A DNA stretch of 64,000 nt from Chromobotia macracanthus (Eukaryota > Chordata > Actinopteri > Cypriniformes > Botiidae). Positions 37,601 to 51,371 of the stretch are shown here, piece by piece (the first letter of the stretch is position 1; each line of letters starts with the position of its first letter). The position numbers and the translations under genes are program-made. The stretch spans positions 10,944,501 through 11,008,500 of the forward strand of contig JAZGTH010000058.1 in assembly GCA_036877525.1 (NCBI GenBank). The letters run 5' to 3'. Below the pieces are notes generated by a model. That model was not told the origin of the DNA. It did not search any database and saw only the letters and a program-made list of their open reading frames with translations.

Positions 37601-40600
37601 AACCATTTACCCCACCGATCGCAACGGCAGCATGTGCACTGAGATTACTGACAGGGTTCAGAGAGGCCATGTACCGTCTCCTGCAACCGAGTGCAAGTAA
37701 GACATCACACACTGATGAAACACATTCATTTGATGTTACTGGATTCTTTTTTAGATTAGTGGAAACTGAGCATGAGTGAGTGTTTTATCTGCAACTCTTT
37801 GCTTCTGCTCTGTCACTGACCTTCACAGAGTGAATAACATATGAATAAACATAAATGAATAAACATAGTTACCAAACAATTTCTGGGTATATGCTACATA
37901 TTTTCAGTGTATTTTAAGGTCACATATGAATTCTGTTTCTGTTCTGTGTGTGTGTGTTTTGTAGGGCAGTATCTACATTTTGGATTGCACACCCCAATAA
38001 TCATCTGATCAGTAACTCGGCAGCTGGCTCACAGGTACACAAACTTTAAGACATAAAGAATCTCTAAACAGTGAGCATATCTGTTTACAGCGTCATTTAT
38101 GCAATTGCCGATAATATCTCCTTATGTTATTAAAGATTTATGTGTCAATATAAATCAGATTGGTCTTGTGTTATTTAACTGGCTTTGCTTGCGCAGTCTG
38201 TTTGAGGTTTTGTAAACACAGGGATTTATTAAGCAAAGCTTCTTATAAGATTGTGCTTTGAGAACTACAACTAATTGTTGTATAATACTATATTAATTGT
38301 GTTTCTCTCTTTCTGCTGTTTGTTGTTCTCTCAGGATGCAGGAATCTGGTATATTTTTCACAATTCCTCCACAGGTGATTCTCATGGGCTGGTTCCAGAG
38401 ACGAAAGCTGAGCTTACACCCCTGGGTGTCTTCTTCAACAATCGCGCTCATTCCAACTTTAAGGTAAGCAAACACTTCATCTTTGACTTAAAAACAGCAT
38501 TCACAAACACATTGGCAGCGCTACAACAGAAATACTTTTAAGTTATAACAAAACCTGGGCAAATTTTTACGGTTTATAAACACATTCCTAAGTTTTGATT
38601 GCATCCTTATGCTGAAAGTTACCCAGACTGCACACTGTCTTATCTGAAAAAGTTTTTTAATAATGTTTGGGTGATATTTTTCACACAGTAGTAATGCTGA
38701 TGGTATTTCTCCATTGTCATTTAATACACACCTCTCTCAGAGCTAGAGTTTCCTGCCTCCAGTTCATAGCACTGCAGTTCATAAATCATTTGGGATTTGT
38801 TATATGGTATTGAAAAGTGGCTTTAGGAAAGACCCATGCAATCAATTGAACGAGGCATCTTCACTGTCTCTTTAAAATGCCCTGTTGTTTATGATTGTCC
38901 GACACCGTGAACTTGTTTCACACACACACACTTCGCTTTACAATAGTTCTCTGTTCGCTGCTTGTTTGGGTTAGTTAGCCTGAGTGCACTGCTCAGCTTC
39001 GCTGACTACACTTGGTTCCCCAAAGAACATTTCAGTCAAAGGTTCTCAAAAGTAAGAAAGAAATAGTTTTTCCTCTACAAAGAACCTTTTGTACAACAGA
39101 ACGTTTCTGGGGATAGATGTTAAATATTCTTTATGGAACAATACAGCCTGACAAAGAATCTTTTAAGAACCTTTATTGTAAAAGTGTACCCCACATGCAA
39201 ACTCTGACACAGCGTCACTATATTGTTCACATGGTGTCAGATACTGTACATGGAGATTGTAAGAGTTGTTGACTGATCTCCTGATCCATCTCAGGCTGGC
39301 CTGTTTATCGATAAAAAAGTCAAGAGCACCAACGCCACGGCTGCTGACCCCCGTGAATACCTCTGTTTGGACAACAGCGCAAGGTGAGGGAACATGGTGG
39401 AAACTCATTAGTGAGCTTTGGGGTGGCAGGGATCTGATATTTACATGTTCAAATGCTGCTTAAGTATCTGTTCTGCTTATAAAGAAAACACATCTGGCCA
39501 TCTTACAGTTGATTTGGCATAACGGTTTGGGTGGAGTCAAACCACACGCAACCATATCAGACTTTTATATTGGCCACCTACTCATGTGTTCTTTGTAACA
39601 GTGTAGTTTCTCAATGCTTTCTCATTGTTTCTCATTGCTTTCTCAGGTTCAGGCCTCATGAGAACGCTGATCCGAACAGGCCACGGGTAGCTGCTGTCAT
39701 TGACACTCTCATCTCTTTTAAAAACAACGACCTGGGGGCCTGGATCCGCGGAGGTGACGTCATCATACGTAACTCAGGGTAAACTGAACGTCTTCTGAGA
39801 AAATCATTACGTCCATAAAACAGCCATGATCTCATTTATGGTTTTGCTTTTCTGACAGATTTGCAGACAATGGGGTAGGACTCTCATTTGCAAGGTACTG
39901 TGTGCTTTTGTGTTTCAGTGAGCACGTGCAAAGGTGCAGCAATGTGTGTGCTGCCTGTGTACCTTCAGGCACAATAATAAGAGAAAACATCAGTGTTTCT
40001 GCTAAAACTGTCACAGTCTGATGGGGAAACACATGCAAGCATGTGATTTTGTCGGCAGCGGTGTGTTTCACCAGATTTCATAAGGCCAACACAGTTAATG
40101 AAAGGCTTAACTTCTCTCTGCAGTGATGGCAGCTACCCTAAAGATGAGGGCTCCAGTCAGGAAGTTTCGCAGTCTCTGTTTGTCGGTGAGAGCCGGAATC
40201 GTGGCACCAGCGGAGGGCAAAATAAATACTGGGGTGTTGGTGGAGTAGACGGGAAGATGAGGACTCTGCCAAGAAACAAGTGAGAGAGAGAGAGAGACTA
40301 ATATCAAACACAAGCTTTTATACTTTTTAGATGTTTTAATGTCAGGCTTTCCTAATAGCTTAAGTGCTAGAGCCTAGAGTCATGGGTTTGATCCTCAGGA
40401 AATGCACATATTAATAAAATGTATAGCCTAAATGCATGCTACATTAATGACAAAAGCTTTAATGCAATGTAATAAATGTGTTTTTAGGACGTTTCCGATT
40501 CGAGGTTTTCAGGTGAATGATGGTCCAGTGAGGATCTTCAACAGCACGTTTCGGGCCTTCAGCTCGACGACAGAACGCTTGATCACAGCTGTGGGGTTCA

Positions 40601-43600
40601 GCCTGAAGAACGTTTGGCAGCTGACACCCAGAAATATCCTGTCCTCTCTCATCTTCCACCCTAGTGTGAGAGCACACCCTCATTTATGACAGCGAAATGG
40701 TTCATTGCCCTTCTTTACTACTGCACTGTGATTACTAACACTTATGATGTACCACAGGGTAGTTATACAATTTTTGGATGTGCGGTTGGGGCATAACCTT
40801 CAGATTAAATTCAGCATATTATTTTTTGTATTTAATTTCCATCTGTAATGTGTTGAATTAAACTAATGGCAGTGACTGGTCCACCTGGGGGATGTCTTGA
40901 TCTTAATTACGTTACTCAAGGTGATAGAGACATTTTCTGTAGAAGCCTAGATCTAAACCCACTCTGTCTAGTTAGACTCTGTCTAGTCTGTAATAATGCT
41001 TATTTTCCTAAAGTATAAGTGTTACTAATAGTTGTATTTACTGCTTGTGAAAGGCTTTGTGTTGGTGCTAATTGGTCCCCATCAGCTGTAGCGGTGCTTA
41101 GTAATGTTAAATACAGCCCTCTTCTGGCAGCGGGCAGTTAGGATATCATTTATATATAAGGGTAAAATGTAGGTTTTACAGTAACTTATTTACAAAAAAA
41201 CTACAATAAAAACCTCCTTCAATCATCCAGGTGACACTCAGAGCATTTTTTGGGCGACGTGGTGAGTGGTTTGAGCAGAATGACATGGATGGTGATAAAA
41301 ATTCCATCTTCCATGATCTGGACGGTTCTATCAGCAATTACACAGATACGTATGTGGCGAGGGCCGACAACTTCCTGATCCGCCATCCTCAATGTGTAGA
41401 TGTTTCTCACTGGAATGCTGTCGTGTGTAGTGGCAAGTACTCTCAGGTAAAGAGATTCTCTCATTTCGCATGTGCACCTCCTCAACTGTACCGTCTACTA
41501 AAGAAGTTAAAGTATCAAGGGTTACAGTTGTTTCTGCTCCATACAGGTGTATATACAGACGCAGGGTGCATCTAAACTTAGCCTGACCATCAGAAGAGAC
41601 GAGTACCCTGACAGGCCCATGGTGCTGAGAGGAATCAGAAGCCAGACAGCTCCGTCTCAGCAATACCAGCCCGTTCTGATGATGAGCAAAAGCTACACAA
41701 TGCACTGGAACGGACCTGCGCCAAGAGAAACTGTCCTGTCATTAATCAATTTTGACAAGTAAGCAATTCCTACAGTGATTCTTCATCATAGTTATTAGCA
41801 AAATCAAAAAAGAAATAGTTTTCCATAACTATGTGACTATGCATTACATACATTAGTGTTAAAGTCCCCATGAAACAGTTGTGACAGCCTCTCACAACTC
41901 TCACAACTTTCCTCTTTATGGTGAAACAAAAAAATGTAGGGTGAGACTTGATTTTGCTTTTCTGGATTGGATAGTTGGAAGTTGGAGGCATAGAAACTGC
42001 CTGGCCATTGGACAGCCAATATAGCCCCGTCTTCGGGGAGACACATACATCATCAAGAGATGAGATGTCATTTTGTGGGGGAATTTTTTATGAGGGCACA
42101 TTAATTTAAAAAACAGCAATAATGTGCATGGATAAATCATCTATAATAAACTGCAATATTACATAAGAACAGTACATTCTGATTTCATGGTGATTTTAAA
42201 GTCAGATCCAGAGTTTCTTTCACAAGAGTCAGCTCAGTGTGTTTATTTGGCTGTGTTGTTGTTGTAGGGACGACTGGTCTCTTCTTGGCCTCTGTTACCC
42301 CACTGAAACAGCGTTCCACGTCACATCAGACATCTACAACAAGCAGAGCAACGTCTTCAAGGGCATAGAGGAGTACAGCCCCGTGTCATCCATGGCAGAC
42401 CTGGAGAAACGACAGCTCGAGAGGAAGTACTATTTCGACAAATCTGTCGGGTACGAACGAATGTGAATGTGTGTTCCTGTAGCTCAGATGGTAGTGCACA
42501 TGTACTGACAAAATGTATAATTTAAATGTACTGTAAGACGATTTGGATAAAAGCATCTGCCAAATGCGTAAATGTAAATGTGTTTGATACGTTAGCAAAT
42601 AAAACATTTGCTTCAACCTAAAGCCATAAGTGGAAAAAGCCACTTTGCCCCACTAGTGGCACCCAATGGATTTGCAAACTATTTGAGAGGCTTATTTGGC
42701 TGGAACATTACATCACTGTGTGTTAAGCTCAACATGCGTTTGGCATAGAACTATTTGTTTCAAAACAATGGTAGGGCAAGTGAAACTTATTTGACCATGT
42801 ATTTTGCAATTATTTGTGATGCTGCGACAGTAGAAATTGTGAAAGCTACACTTTAAAAAAGCTGGGTTATTTTAACCAATATTGGGACAACCCCAACTCC
42901 CTGGGTTAATTTAATCTGGGTTTGTCTATATTTGACTCAACATGGGTTGAAACAACCCCACAATTATTTAGCATTGTTGGTTCTAATCATTGTGACCTTA
43001 CCCCAGTTAAATGATATTGTTAAATACTGGCCAATTAAGTATTCGCAGTTTGTGGGATGTTAAGCCTGTTGCTAATTCACGGCCTCCTCCAGCTTGTTAT
43101 GGCTGTACGCTCGAGCGCGACACAGGCGCAATGGCTACAGCTACTGCTCTGCTGCGGGCTGTGAGAGAGTGAAGATCATAGCTACCGTACAAGCCACCCA
43201 AAATACGCAAACCTGCGACTGCACAGCCAGTGCCTACCCCAAATACAGCAAGACTGCCAGCACCACAGTGCCCATGCCAAAGCCACAGCGAGAGCCCTGC
43301 AGAGCCTGTGGCGCTTCACAGGTGAGCACGACCCAAACCCCGTTTGAACACACAGTCGTTTCTGTAACTGTTAGATGAAAAGGCTGAGTGGAGCTTTCAT
43401 CTGTGTACCAGAGAGACCGTCTGTCCTTCTGCTGTCCTGTCCTTGCATTTTGTGGGTTGTTGTAACAGAGAGTCAATAAAACTGACAGGTGTTGAGTGTT
43501 TTTTATTCTCCTCCTTGCAGCTTGTCTTCTCCAGCGATCCGTGGAACAGCTACCTCCAAACTCAGATCAAATCCCTCAGTGTGAAAGAAGAACAGAATAA

Positions 43601-44552
43601 TGACATGCAAGCTTACATTACTGTGAGTGTGACTGTTCAAAGCATTTAGTTCATCTTGAGGAAACAGACAGCACATGTATTTATTAAGTAAATTGTTGCA
43701 GTTGTAAAACTTGTTACTGTAAGCAGCTGTTGTTTTGTTTCTCTGTTACAGGTGAATGGACAGAAGTTTGACCTCAGTCGGTCAGGATTTCTTGTGGTTA
43801 CTGTGGATGCATGCTCTGGACGTGTCACAAAGAGCTCATTGTTTACCACAGTGGACTCTAAGATGGAGCAGTATTTGAAAACTGGAATTATGAAGAGGTG
43901 AGAGTTGTGCTTTGGGGTTTAATATAGCGTCTCTGCTGGCTGGGAGAAGTTGGCACTGCAGTAAGGACTGCCACTTTTCCAGAGATCAGAATTGGTTGAA
44001 AAATGGAAATATTCATGATGGTCCTGAAGGTTCTACGTTGACATATTTACAAGAGTTATTGGTGCACCTGTGGTTGAAATGCCATAATTGACAGTTTCTC
44101 AGATTTTTACTATACGATTCTGTTTGGTTGTGTGTAGGTCGATCGTTCTTCTCGCCACAAGAGGTCAGCCTCCTAACATTGCTCGTGTTGCACAACATCT
44201 GGTCAGTCTGGGATCAGTTAAAGTGCCTTATCTTGAGAAGAAAGGTAATGGCATCTTCACTAACATAAAATACTGCACTTTCTGAAGCTGTTTATCCTGG
44301 CTGAGGCTTTCATTTGCTCATCTCTTTACCCGTCTCTGTTCAGAGGCCATTGCTGTCTTTGGTTTTCTTGGTCAGGAAGGTTCTTCACCTCAGCCATGGA
44401 CTGCTGTGTTGGCATACCAAGGTGCAGAGGTGTTGGGCTTGCAGGAAAGGTTCATTCCCCTGTCCCTGCAGGACTACTCTTGTCCACCACAAAAAGACCA
44501 ATCCATGCGGCCAGATGTAAAACTCCTGAGAAAATCTCTTAGCCAAAAATGA
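31627..44552 (+). CDS. cemip2: CEMIP2/TMEM2 membrane protein, complete, 23 coding exons
   Basis: Type II cell-surface protein linked to hyaluronan breakdown; zebrafish tmem2 mutants have heart and endocardial defects. Exons: 31627-31966 (exon opens at 31607), 32203-32343, 32733-33300, 35096-35265, 35510-35698, 36030-36199, 36729-36941, 37491-37696, 37965-38034, 38335-38463, 39295-39383, 39647-39778, 39859-39894, 40124-40279, 40488-40665, 41231-41446, 41547-41758, 42268-42450, 43093-43321, 43521-43622, 43752-43897, 44138-44244, 44344-44552. Total 4191 nt, 1396 aa plus TGA (human 1383). A proline-rich cytosolic tail with a basic RRKRQKQQRK stretch precedes one membrane span at about residues 81-105. 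A G8 domain follows (about 125-245), then a GG/PANDER-like domain and a beta-helix region. An alternative start ATG lies two codons in, at 31633. Confidence 0.96.
33368..33600 (+). repeat. Interspersed repeat R2, copy in cemip2
   Basis: This second copy of the R2 family carries GTTTGAAACATC, GCAGGTTACATTACTTAC, a TGTTGAATGCTGATCTATC block and GTTAATTTTTAAC. It lies in the intron after the cemip2 exon at 32733-33300. Confidence 0.6.
35393..35460 (+). repeat. Repeat P1, right tip, in a cemip2 intron
   Basis: GACATGAGGGTGAGTAAATG followed by a TTTTCATTTTTG...CAACTATCCCTTTAAG end. This is the reverse complement of the P1 left end. Confidence 0.75.
37110..37415 (+). repeat. Repeat P1, near full-length palindrome, in a cemip2 intron
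   Basis: The left arm has TCATTTACTTGCCCTCAT and GAGGAACACAAAAGAAGA; the right arm has CTTTTGTGTTCAACAGAAGA and ATGACATGAGGGTGAGTAC. The two arms are inverted copies joined by a centre around GGAAGTCAATGGCATCC, so the element can fold into a long hairpin. Confidence 0.8.
39005..39190. repeat. Interspersed repeat of the AAGAACC type in a cemip2 intron
   Basis: Contains CCCCAAAGAACATTTCAGTC, ACAAAGAACCTTTTGTAC and TTTTAAGAACCTTTATTG blocks, typical of a short non-autonomous DNA element seen across teleosts. The family is not named. Confidence 0.5.
39859..39894 (+). CDS. cemip2: 36-nt microexon of cemip2
   Basis: It encodes 12 complete codons between two split ones (FADNGVGLSFA) and is bounded by TTTTCTGACAG and GTACTG. 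It is in frame with both neighbours and matches human FADNGIGLTFA, so it is a real constitutive exon. Confidence 0.9.
40345..40450 (+). repeat. tRNA-derived SINE remnant in a cemip2 intron
   Basis: A B-box-like GGGTTTGATCC near 40386 is followed by ATAAAATGTATAGCCTAAAT, the usual body of a cyprinid tRNA-derived SINE. The head is degraded. Confidence 0.5.
42460..42583 (+). repeat. tRNA-derived SINE in a cemip2 intron
   Basis: A tRNA A-box-like GTAGCTCAGATGGTAGTGCA is followed by AAAATGTATAATTTAAATG and the characteristic tail TTGGATAAAAGCATCTGCCA. The B-box segment is deleted. It begins about 10 bases after a cemip2 donor site. Confidence 0.7.
42850..43000. repeat. Interspersed repeat of the TGGGTTATTTTAACC type
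   Basis: GCTGGGTTATTTTAACCAAT and later CATGGGTTGAAACAACCCCA are characteristic of a palindromic teleost repeat; it lies about 90 bp before a cemip2 exon. Confidence 0.5.
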
Positions 44553-45100
44553 GCCTTGACAACCAACGGATGAATGTGAACTCATGAACTTAATTTATTT
44601 TGCCAATGAAAAGGGTTAATGGTATTTGTACTGGTATTTTATTAAGTGAATGTATTTGTGTCTGTTTGTTTGTTTCTGTCTGTCATGTGGTTGTATTGTT
44701 GTAAATGTTACAGCACAAAGGGATGCACTTTTTTAGATACACAGCAAAAAAGTCTATTTCAAATTGGATCACAAATTGTCAGGAATACGGTAAAAGTACA
44801 GAAATGCTGTAATTCACACCACAATACAGAACAGGTCAGTTGGCAGTAACCCAGCCCAACCGTCTGGTCACATAAGTGAACCATTGCCTTTGATTCCCTT
44901 TGATTGTTTTATTTATTCCTGTTGTTTTATTAAGCTATGGCCTTATTTGTGTCATTCTAGGAAGGTTTTACTGCTGCTCACACATGCACACACACTTTAG
45001 TAGATACTTTCCCAGTCAGGTGTTGGGTCTTGGCATTCAGAACATTCAATACCCATCAAATATTTTCATAAACAATAAATCATTTTCTGTTGCTGGGTTT
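44553..45100 (+). other. cemip2: cemip2 3' UTR
   Basis: The first clear AATAAA after the stop is at 45074-45079, so the transcript may end near 45095. Later sites are possible. Confidence 0.45.
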
Positions 45101-48100
45101 GTCTGTTTAGAGGTGTGTAACCAAGTTAGCCACTTAATTTGGAGGTTTGTGTAAATGGCAGATTATGTGACAGGAGAAATCACACCGAAGATTGACTAAT
45201 GTAATGAACATTGAGATAACTTAAGATTTGTGGTGCTAACACTTAGCTAACATCTCATGTGGAATGTAGTATTGTTTTATTTATGTTTGACATGAATTGT
45301 CTGCACATGGTCTTATAAATGTTATAGGTAAATTAGTTAGGATTCTTGTTAACCACTGTGAAATACTTGGATAAAAAGTTTCTCGGCAGTCTTTAACATT
45401 TGTGATACACTCAGAAATGGTTTTATTGGTTTTCTTCTTTGTAAAATGCCAAATGTTCCTCTTTTAGCTAAGCTCATGCTGTGTTGTGATATTCAGACAA
45501 GATATTACAGAGCTTACAAAACATACACTTGTGTCAGTCTATAGTCTATGTTGTCTGTACTGTAACAGTACTCTGGAGGCGCAGGTTTACCAGTAGTCAC
45601 TAGAGGGCAGACTCGTTTTAATGGCGGGCATGTGTGGCGTCGTGGCCACAAGCAGACGACAGCTATCTTCACCAGTTTTCACCTTGTGTTAGGTGACAAC
45701 TGTCAGGCCTGATCTGGTCACCAGTTTAACATCATAACGTTAATGGGATTTTACCTATTACCTGCCATATGAGAGGAAATACATAGTTATACAGACTCTG
45801 ACATTAAGTCCAGTTGGATGCGAGTCCCCATCAATCAATCATATGCCTCAATCTCTCTTTTCACACTCTTCTTTAATTTACTTTATCGTCTTTCGGAATG
45901 CCTTCATCTTAATGATTACATTTAGCTGATAAATATTAAACATTACATTGATAAGACTTGTACATTCAGAAGCGGATGTTGGCTAGTGAAGCGATTAATC
46001 GTTAACTGTGCAAACTCGATTAATTTCTCACTATATTCAGCGCTTAAATCTCCAGGATAAAACACAGTTGTGTTGTTGATCAGTTATGTCTCTACAAAGA
46101 GACAAAATCTGAACTGTGTTGTTTTATAAGCGGTATATTAATATCAGTTCACTTTAGCAAGCAACACGAATTAAACCCTCTGATGATCCGTTTCATCACA
46201 AGTGTGAAGACACGAGCCAAATAACTGGTCTTATAGTGGAGAATTAGAAAGTGTGTTTGTGTTTCCATTCCGGCAAACAAACAAGGTTAACGGTGTGTTC
46301 ACCTGAAGGTTATGACTGTCTTAATGCTTGTTTCCTGTTCTTCTTAAGATTACTCAAGTAAAGGTTCACAGTTACTCATAAGGCGTTTGTACACAAAGGT
46401 GGAAGAGACGATATTAAATTGTCTAGAAGAAATTCGCTTCTTAAATGATTAATTAATTGACACTATTGGCTTTAGGTAGGAGAAATGAGTTTTCCCATTT
46501 GAGAGAAGACGTTTGGTATCAGGACATAAATGGGAATAATTTCTTCTGTCATTCTTACGTCAGTGGTCAATTCATGGTCAATTTAATTCATAGTCCGGCT
46601 CATGATATGAACGTGATGTGGTTGAGCAGGCTGAGATATTCCTGCACAGTTCAGGCATGAGGTTTTTAATAATTAAAAGACTGGGTGACAGGGCTGTGCT
46701 GCTATGGCAACATCCTCCCCACATGGTGGTGGCACTTAGTGGGGTACTATAAATGTCAATGGGGGTTTATTAAATACACCAAACTGTATAAGACTGGTCT
46801 GCATGTTTTTATCCAGTAGATGAGATTCAAAAATACGTCTGCCACAAAGCTCTTGAGTATCAATTCACTAAAGAATGTAGTGATTTCTGACTTCTTTGTG
46901 AGCTTTCCAGTTTACAGCTTGTCAAACCCCCAAATGGAGCAAAACGATATAATTTCTTCAGACTGATTTCTTTAGACACCTTTTCCCACCATACAATGCA
47001 GGGAACATCTGGAATGAGTACGCTGTAATCTTCTGCTCTTTCCCTGGCTGATGTGTTTTTGAGAGCTTAAGTGTGCTTTATTGGCATGACAAAAACTATA
47101 CATTTGTAACTACACAATAGTGCACATATGTGTTGACAGGAGAAAAAAAGAATAATAATAATAGTAGTAATAATAATAATAATAATATATATATGGCATA
47201 ATATAATCTACATGTCTCTCTCTCTCTCTGATTGCTAATTCACTCATCACATTATGGTTATTAGAGAAAATAACCATGAGTAGTAAGTGGTATGACCCTC
47301 TTAGAAAAAGCTCAGCCTTTTGATGAACATCTGAGAGAATGAAATTTCTTTGTAGTATAATGCTTAAATATCTCTATAGGACCTAACTATGACCCAGCTG
47401 TGAAAAACGTTTTACAAACCCAGATTTTATTCAGTCAACATGTCACGATCAGTAGAAAGACATAATAACCTTAACTATAGTAAAAATTGGCATATTGCAT
47501 CTTCATGCAGCATGATGTGATTGATTATGCATCATAAGTGTAATTAAAAAATGACAGTTTTGGTCTGTTTTGTCACATTAAGCTAATTAACGATACTCAA
47601 TATTACATTAATTAGCTACATTTACTATGTAATGTTAAAGAATTTGTTTGGGTGAACTCTTTCTTTAACTTTCTAAAAAAGGTAAACCATTTTTCCAACA
47701 ACTGAGAAATAGTTACACAATGAAATTACAAGGTAAATCCATAATGTTACTCATATTATTGCTTTTTGCGTCATCAGAGTTTCATTGTGATTAGCTGACA
47801 GATGTACATGACAGTTGTCTGATTTGAAACAAGACTTCCTTTCAACAGAAGGAAAGATGTTTCTCTCACTGGCATGAGATCCCTTTGATGGAGAAGCATA
47901 AAAGCAAACGTGTCTTGTCCATCCAGCTCCTCCTACTCGTGACAACCTCAGATACCAGCCGAATGAAATCTCAGTCCAAAACAGCATCCAATCAGAAGAC
48001 AAACCATGAAAATGAGAAAGATTAAAGAGACAGAGAGCGGGAGAGAGAGAGCCATGACAGCGACTGATGTGAAAGCTGCTTTCCTTTCATTTTTAGTACT

Positions 48101-49100
48101 TCAGACTAAAAGGAGAGGAACACAAGCCAAGATAATAAAGCAGCTGATCTGCCTATGAAATCAGGAGATCCACGAGCCCCTGATCGTGTTCTACTGGAAT
48201 CTGCAGTCTGCTGTTATTTCTTGCATTCGCCTTTTCATTATGCAGAGCACACTAAATTAGCCTTTATTTTGCTTTATTTTATTTTACATCATTAGCCTTC
48301 CCTTCAGTAAGACTGCATTTACTACCCCCTCCCCTAGCAACCTAACATTATGAAAATTAGCCATAATTTCACTGCGAACAAAATCAAAAAATCAAGGTTA
48401 CTATCGTTAAACCACAGTAAGCACACAATAACCATGGTTTTGCTACAGCAACCATAGTTTAACCCATTGTATTTGTAGTAAAACCATAGTTAAACAAATC
48501 GTAATCTGCCAAAAACAATGGTCATCACACTTTTACTGAAAGAAACCATGGTTAATTTTTAGGGTAGGAGCAGGCAGGCTGTACCTCAGCCCACCTCACT
48601 CATCTTCGGCCCACACAGTTCCCAGTCCCCTGCCACCCTCTGGTCCCCACGCCTCCCATGTGTCGCTGCAGAGTCAGACGGATGTCTGTGGCCCAGGTGC
48701 CTCCCCTGATGACGTGTCATACATTGGTGGCAGGGCAATGACAAGCGTTCACTCTCTCCCTCATCTTCTCTCTATCTGTCTGTAGACACTAACATGTAAG
48801 TTCAGGCATTTTTCAATGAACCATCTACATTAATAGATAAAGGACTTTACATAGACCATTGAAGCACCAGTTTCTAAAGATCACGCATGAGAGATTTGGA
48901 CTCACATCTGCTTGTTTCTGCTGGATGTCATGAAAGTAAGGAACAGACCAGAAGGAAACCCTTTCCTGTCAAATGAGTCACAAGGTCATTGCAGTCTTTG
49001 TCTCTGAGGGTTTCTGTCATCTGTACGTCTTGAACCAAAGCTGCTCTCATTTTGCTCCCAAAACAATTTATCAGAGGCCTTTTTGTTTTTGTGGCCTCCT
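45100..49100. other. Intergenic DNA between cemip2 and the trpm3 region
   Basis: AT-rich, with no supported protein gene. It contains an (ATA)n tract near 47150-47190 and the ACCATGGTT-type repeat at 48400-48565. Confidence 0.5.
48400..48565. repeat. Interspersed repeat of the ACCATGGTT type
   Basis: Repeated AACCATGGTT / AACCATAGTT motifs in both orientations, with a TAGTAAAACCATAGTTAAA core, as in a common palindromic cyprinid repeat. Confidence 0.55.
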
Positions 49101-49104
49101 CCAG

Positions 49105-49187
49105 AATTTGAATATCAAATCTTTAAGTATCTGGAGAGACGACCTTCAGAAACCCAAGAACTACGAAAACAATCAGACTTAAGACTG
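49105..49187 (+). other. Unassigned exon-like segment 1
   Basis: A strong acceptor (GTGGCCTCCTCCAG) and a perfect donor (CTG|GTAAGT) frame 83 nt. It is open in the frame reading EFEYQIFKYLERRPSETQEL and on to RKQSDLRL, a charged, helix-prone peptide ending on a codon boundary. I do not recognise the protein. It may be an exon of an unknown gene, an untranslated upstream exon of trpm3, an lncRNA exon, or chance. Confidence 0.35.
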
Positions 49188-51296
49188 GTAAGTTATATAC
49201 TGTGCACTAATGGCTTTGTAAAACTAACAATTTTTATTCATCGCATCCTAATTGGTGCGCTAATACATCACTCACCTATTTTGTCATCGTTATCATCATC
49301 AAAGTTTTCATTCTCATAAATTCTGAAAGTTTGGTTTTTACAGTTGGCTTTAGAAAGAATGCTACAGATGTTGAACTTTGCATCGATTATTAATGAGGCC
49401 AGTTGGTGATGGTGGTATACGTTTGACTAGAGCAATGATAAATAAATGATAGCTGTTATTCCTTCACCATCTGCTGGGAAGTGTGCAGTGAGAAATGCTC
49501 TCTGCCATATGCTTTCAATGAAATCACTCACTTTTTTAAACTAAAACTAAATAAATGAATGTTGTGATCCAATAATTGAGGGCAGATCAGCTTAACAATT
49601 TTTAATCTGCCGTTTCTTAGAGAGTTTTTTGAAGGGGGTATAAGCAGCTGTTGCATAACTGGGCAGTTTTGTCTATATTTGTCATATATTACACCGTGGC
49701 TCATTTACCATATAAGACAGATAATCTACTACATCACACAGTTTATGTTACTTATGTAATAAGTGATAACCCAGCTAACAGTTTCAGGTTGTAAGAAGTA
49801 TTATTTGGAAGCCATTATGAGTGAAGAAGACTTCAGTGAGAATCAGGATGTATGCTTTGCACCTACATAGCGTGCCTAGCTGTAGCAAATGCAGTGTATG
49901 TGTAGGCTTATGCTAATTGATATCCTCTGAACTAATTATAGTCAACACACACCCCTGAAATGTCTGTGTTTCATGAAGGTGTTTTGTTGCTAATGTCAGT
50001 CTTATGCAAACATCCATGCTCACACACACGTACACCCACCTGCTGACTTTGTTGTTGTGGAGCATGAATTATTGATATCTCCAGTCTGTAAAAAAATTGC
50101 ATCCCCAACCTTTTAAACATTCAACAAACAAGTAGCAATTAGCAGAGCCATGTGAAGTCTTCTTTAATCTTGACTGAGAGAGATCCTCGTGTAATAAAGC
50201 ATGAAAAAGGCACGCTATGATAATCAGTTTCAGCAGAGCACGAGGATTTGCAAAAAAAAAAAGTCACATTAACATGCTAGATGTATGAAATCTAAAAGAG
50301 AAGAGATTAAATTCAATGAGCCTCACTCGGTTTCGACTTTTGACTAATGGCAGTAGTTCTGGTTCATTTTTGTGGACCAAATAAATGTGTCTTAGAGAGA
50401 CAGAGATTGAGACAGCAACCCACGTGGGTATATCAGAAATAAAGTCTATCAAAAAATTGTAAGAAAATGTGTTTACACTGTGTTCATAGTTTCTGTCTAT
50501 TAAAACCTCTCCTAAACTTGCAAAAACAAAGCAGAATATAGAGGTCTGTTCATCCAAATCTAATTTACAACTAACTGCTTCAAACAAATCTCTTCATAGT
50601 ATCTTCATAATTTGTGAAGCTGGCAGACTTTGGCAGATTATTAGTTCTTGCTTTTGGTTTCCAGGCAGATCTGATTGAACTGTGGGACTATGATGAATGT
50701 CCCCGCATTCTCTTAAACTGGAAACATTGACCACAAACATTCAAAATGTCTGTCAAATGTTGTGTTTAATTAATTAAGAGTAAAATATTCAAAACATTTA
50801 CATTAAACATTTACATTTATCTGTTATTCTGCTCAGTAATATGTGATTAGGATTCATTTATTCAGGATGAAAACGATCTCTCTTCGCCGACTCTGCCCCT
50901 CTTTTCTTCTCTTTTTTCCACATTTTATGTGAGTGGATATATCCGTTTATGTCTTCCAGTTAACCTAGAATACACCTGGACTAGTGTCATTATCATTTAG
51001 TCATTTAACCTTTCACAGAGTAAATTAAATGAAATTTAAATGTCTTTCCACTAGGAATATATCACACACAAGATAGAAATGGACTATTAAAGGTCATTAT
51101 TGCTCTATAGCCGCGAAACAACAAACCTTTATAACTTCTCCAGCATTTTAATACAGGACAGGCTTCACACGCACATTTGTTCTGTGTTTTTTAAATGTAG
51201 ATACAATTTTTGTAAACAAGGCTGATCTCATAGTTACTAATTTAAAACGTAAAAGTTTTTTAAACGTTGCATTTTTTTGTGTCCCTTTTTCAACAG

Positions 51297-51371
51297 GACT
51301 TCATGACAAGAAACATGACAAGAAAAGTCCAGGTCAAGAGAGTTTTGCAGCCTCTCTGCGCAGAAATGAAG
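51297..51371 (+). other. Unassigned exon-like segment 2
   Basis: A good acceptor (GTCCCTTTTTCAACAG) and donor (AAG|GTAAGA) enclose exactly 75 nt. In the phase that would follow segment 1 it is open for 25 codons, beginning DFMTRNMTRKVQVKRV. Another frame (LHDKKHDKKSPGQESF) is also open. No family is recognised. A possible third segment at 52338-52409 (TTTCTTTGCAG ... GTGAGTGG) contains a stop after seven codons in that phase. Confidence 0.33.

Noticed and set aside
42470..42505. tRNA-like GTAGCTCAGATGGTAG
   Set aside because: No B box or cloverleaf; it is the head of a SINE, not a tRNA gene.
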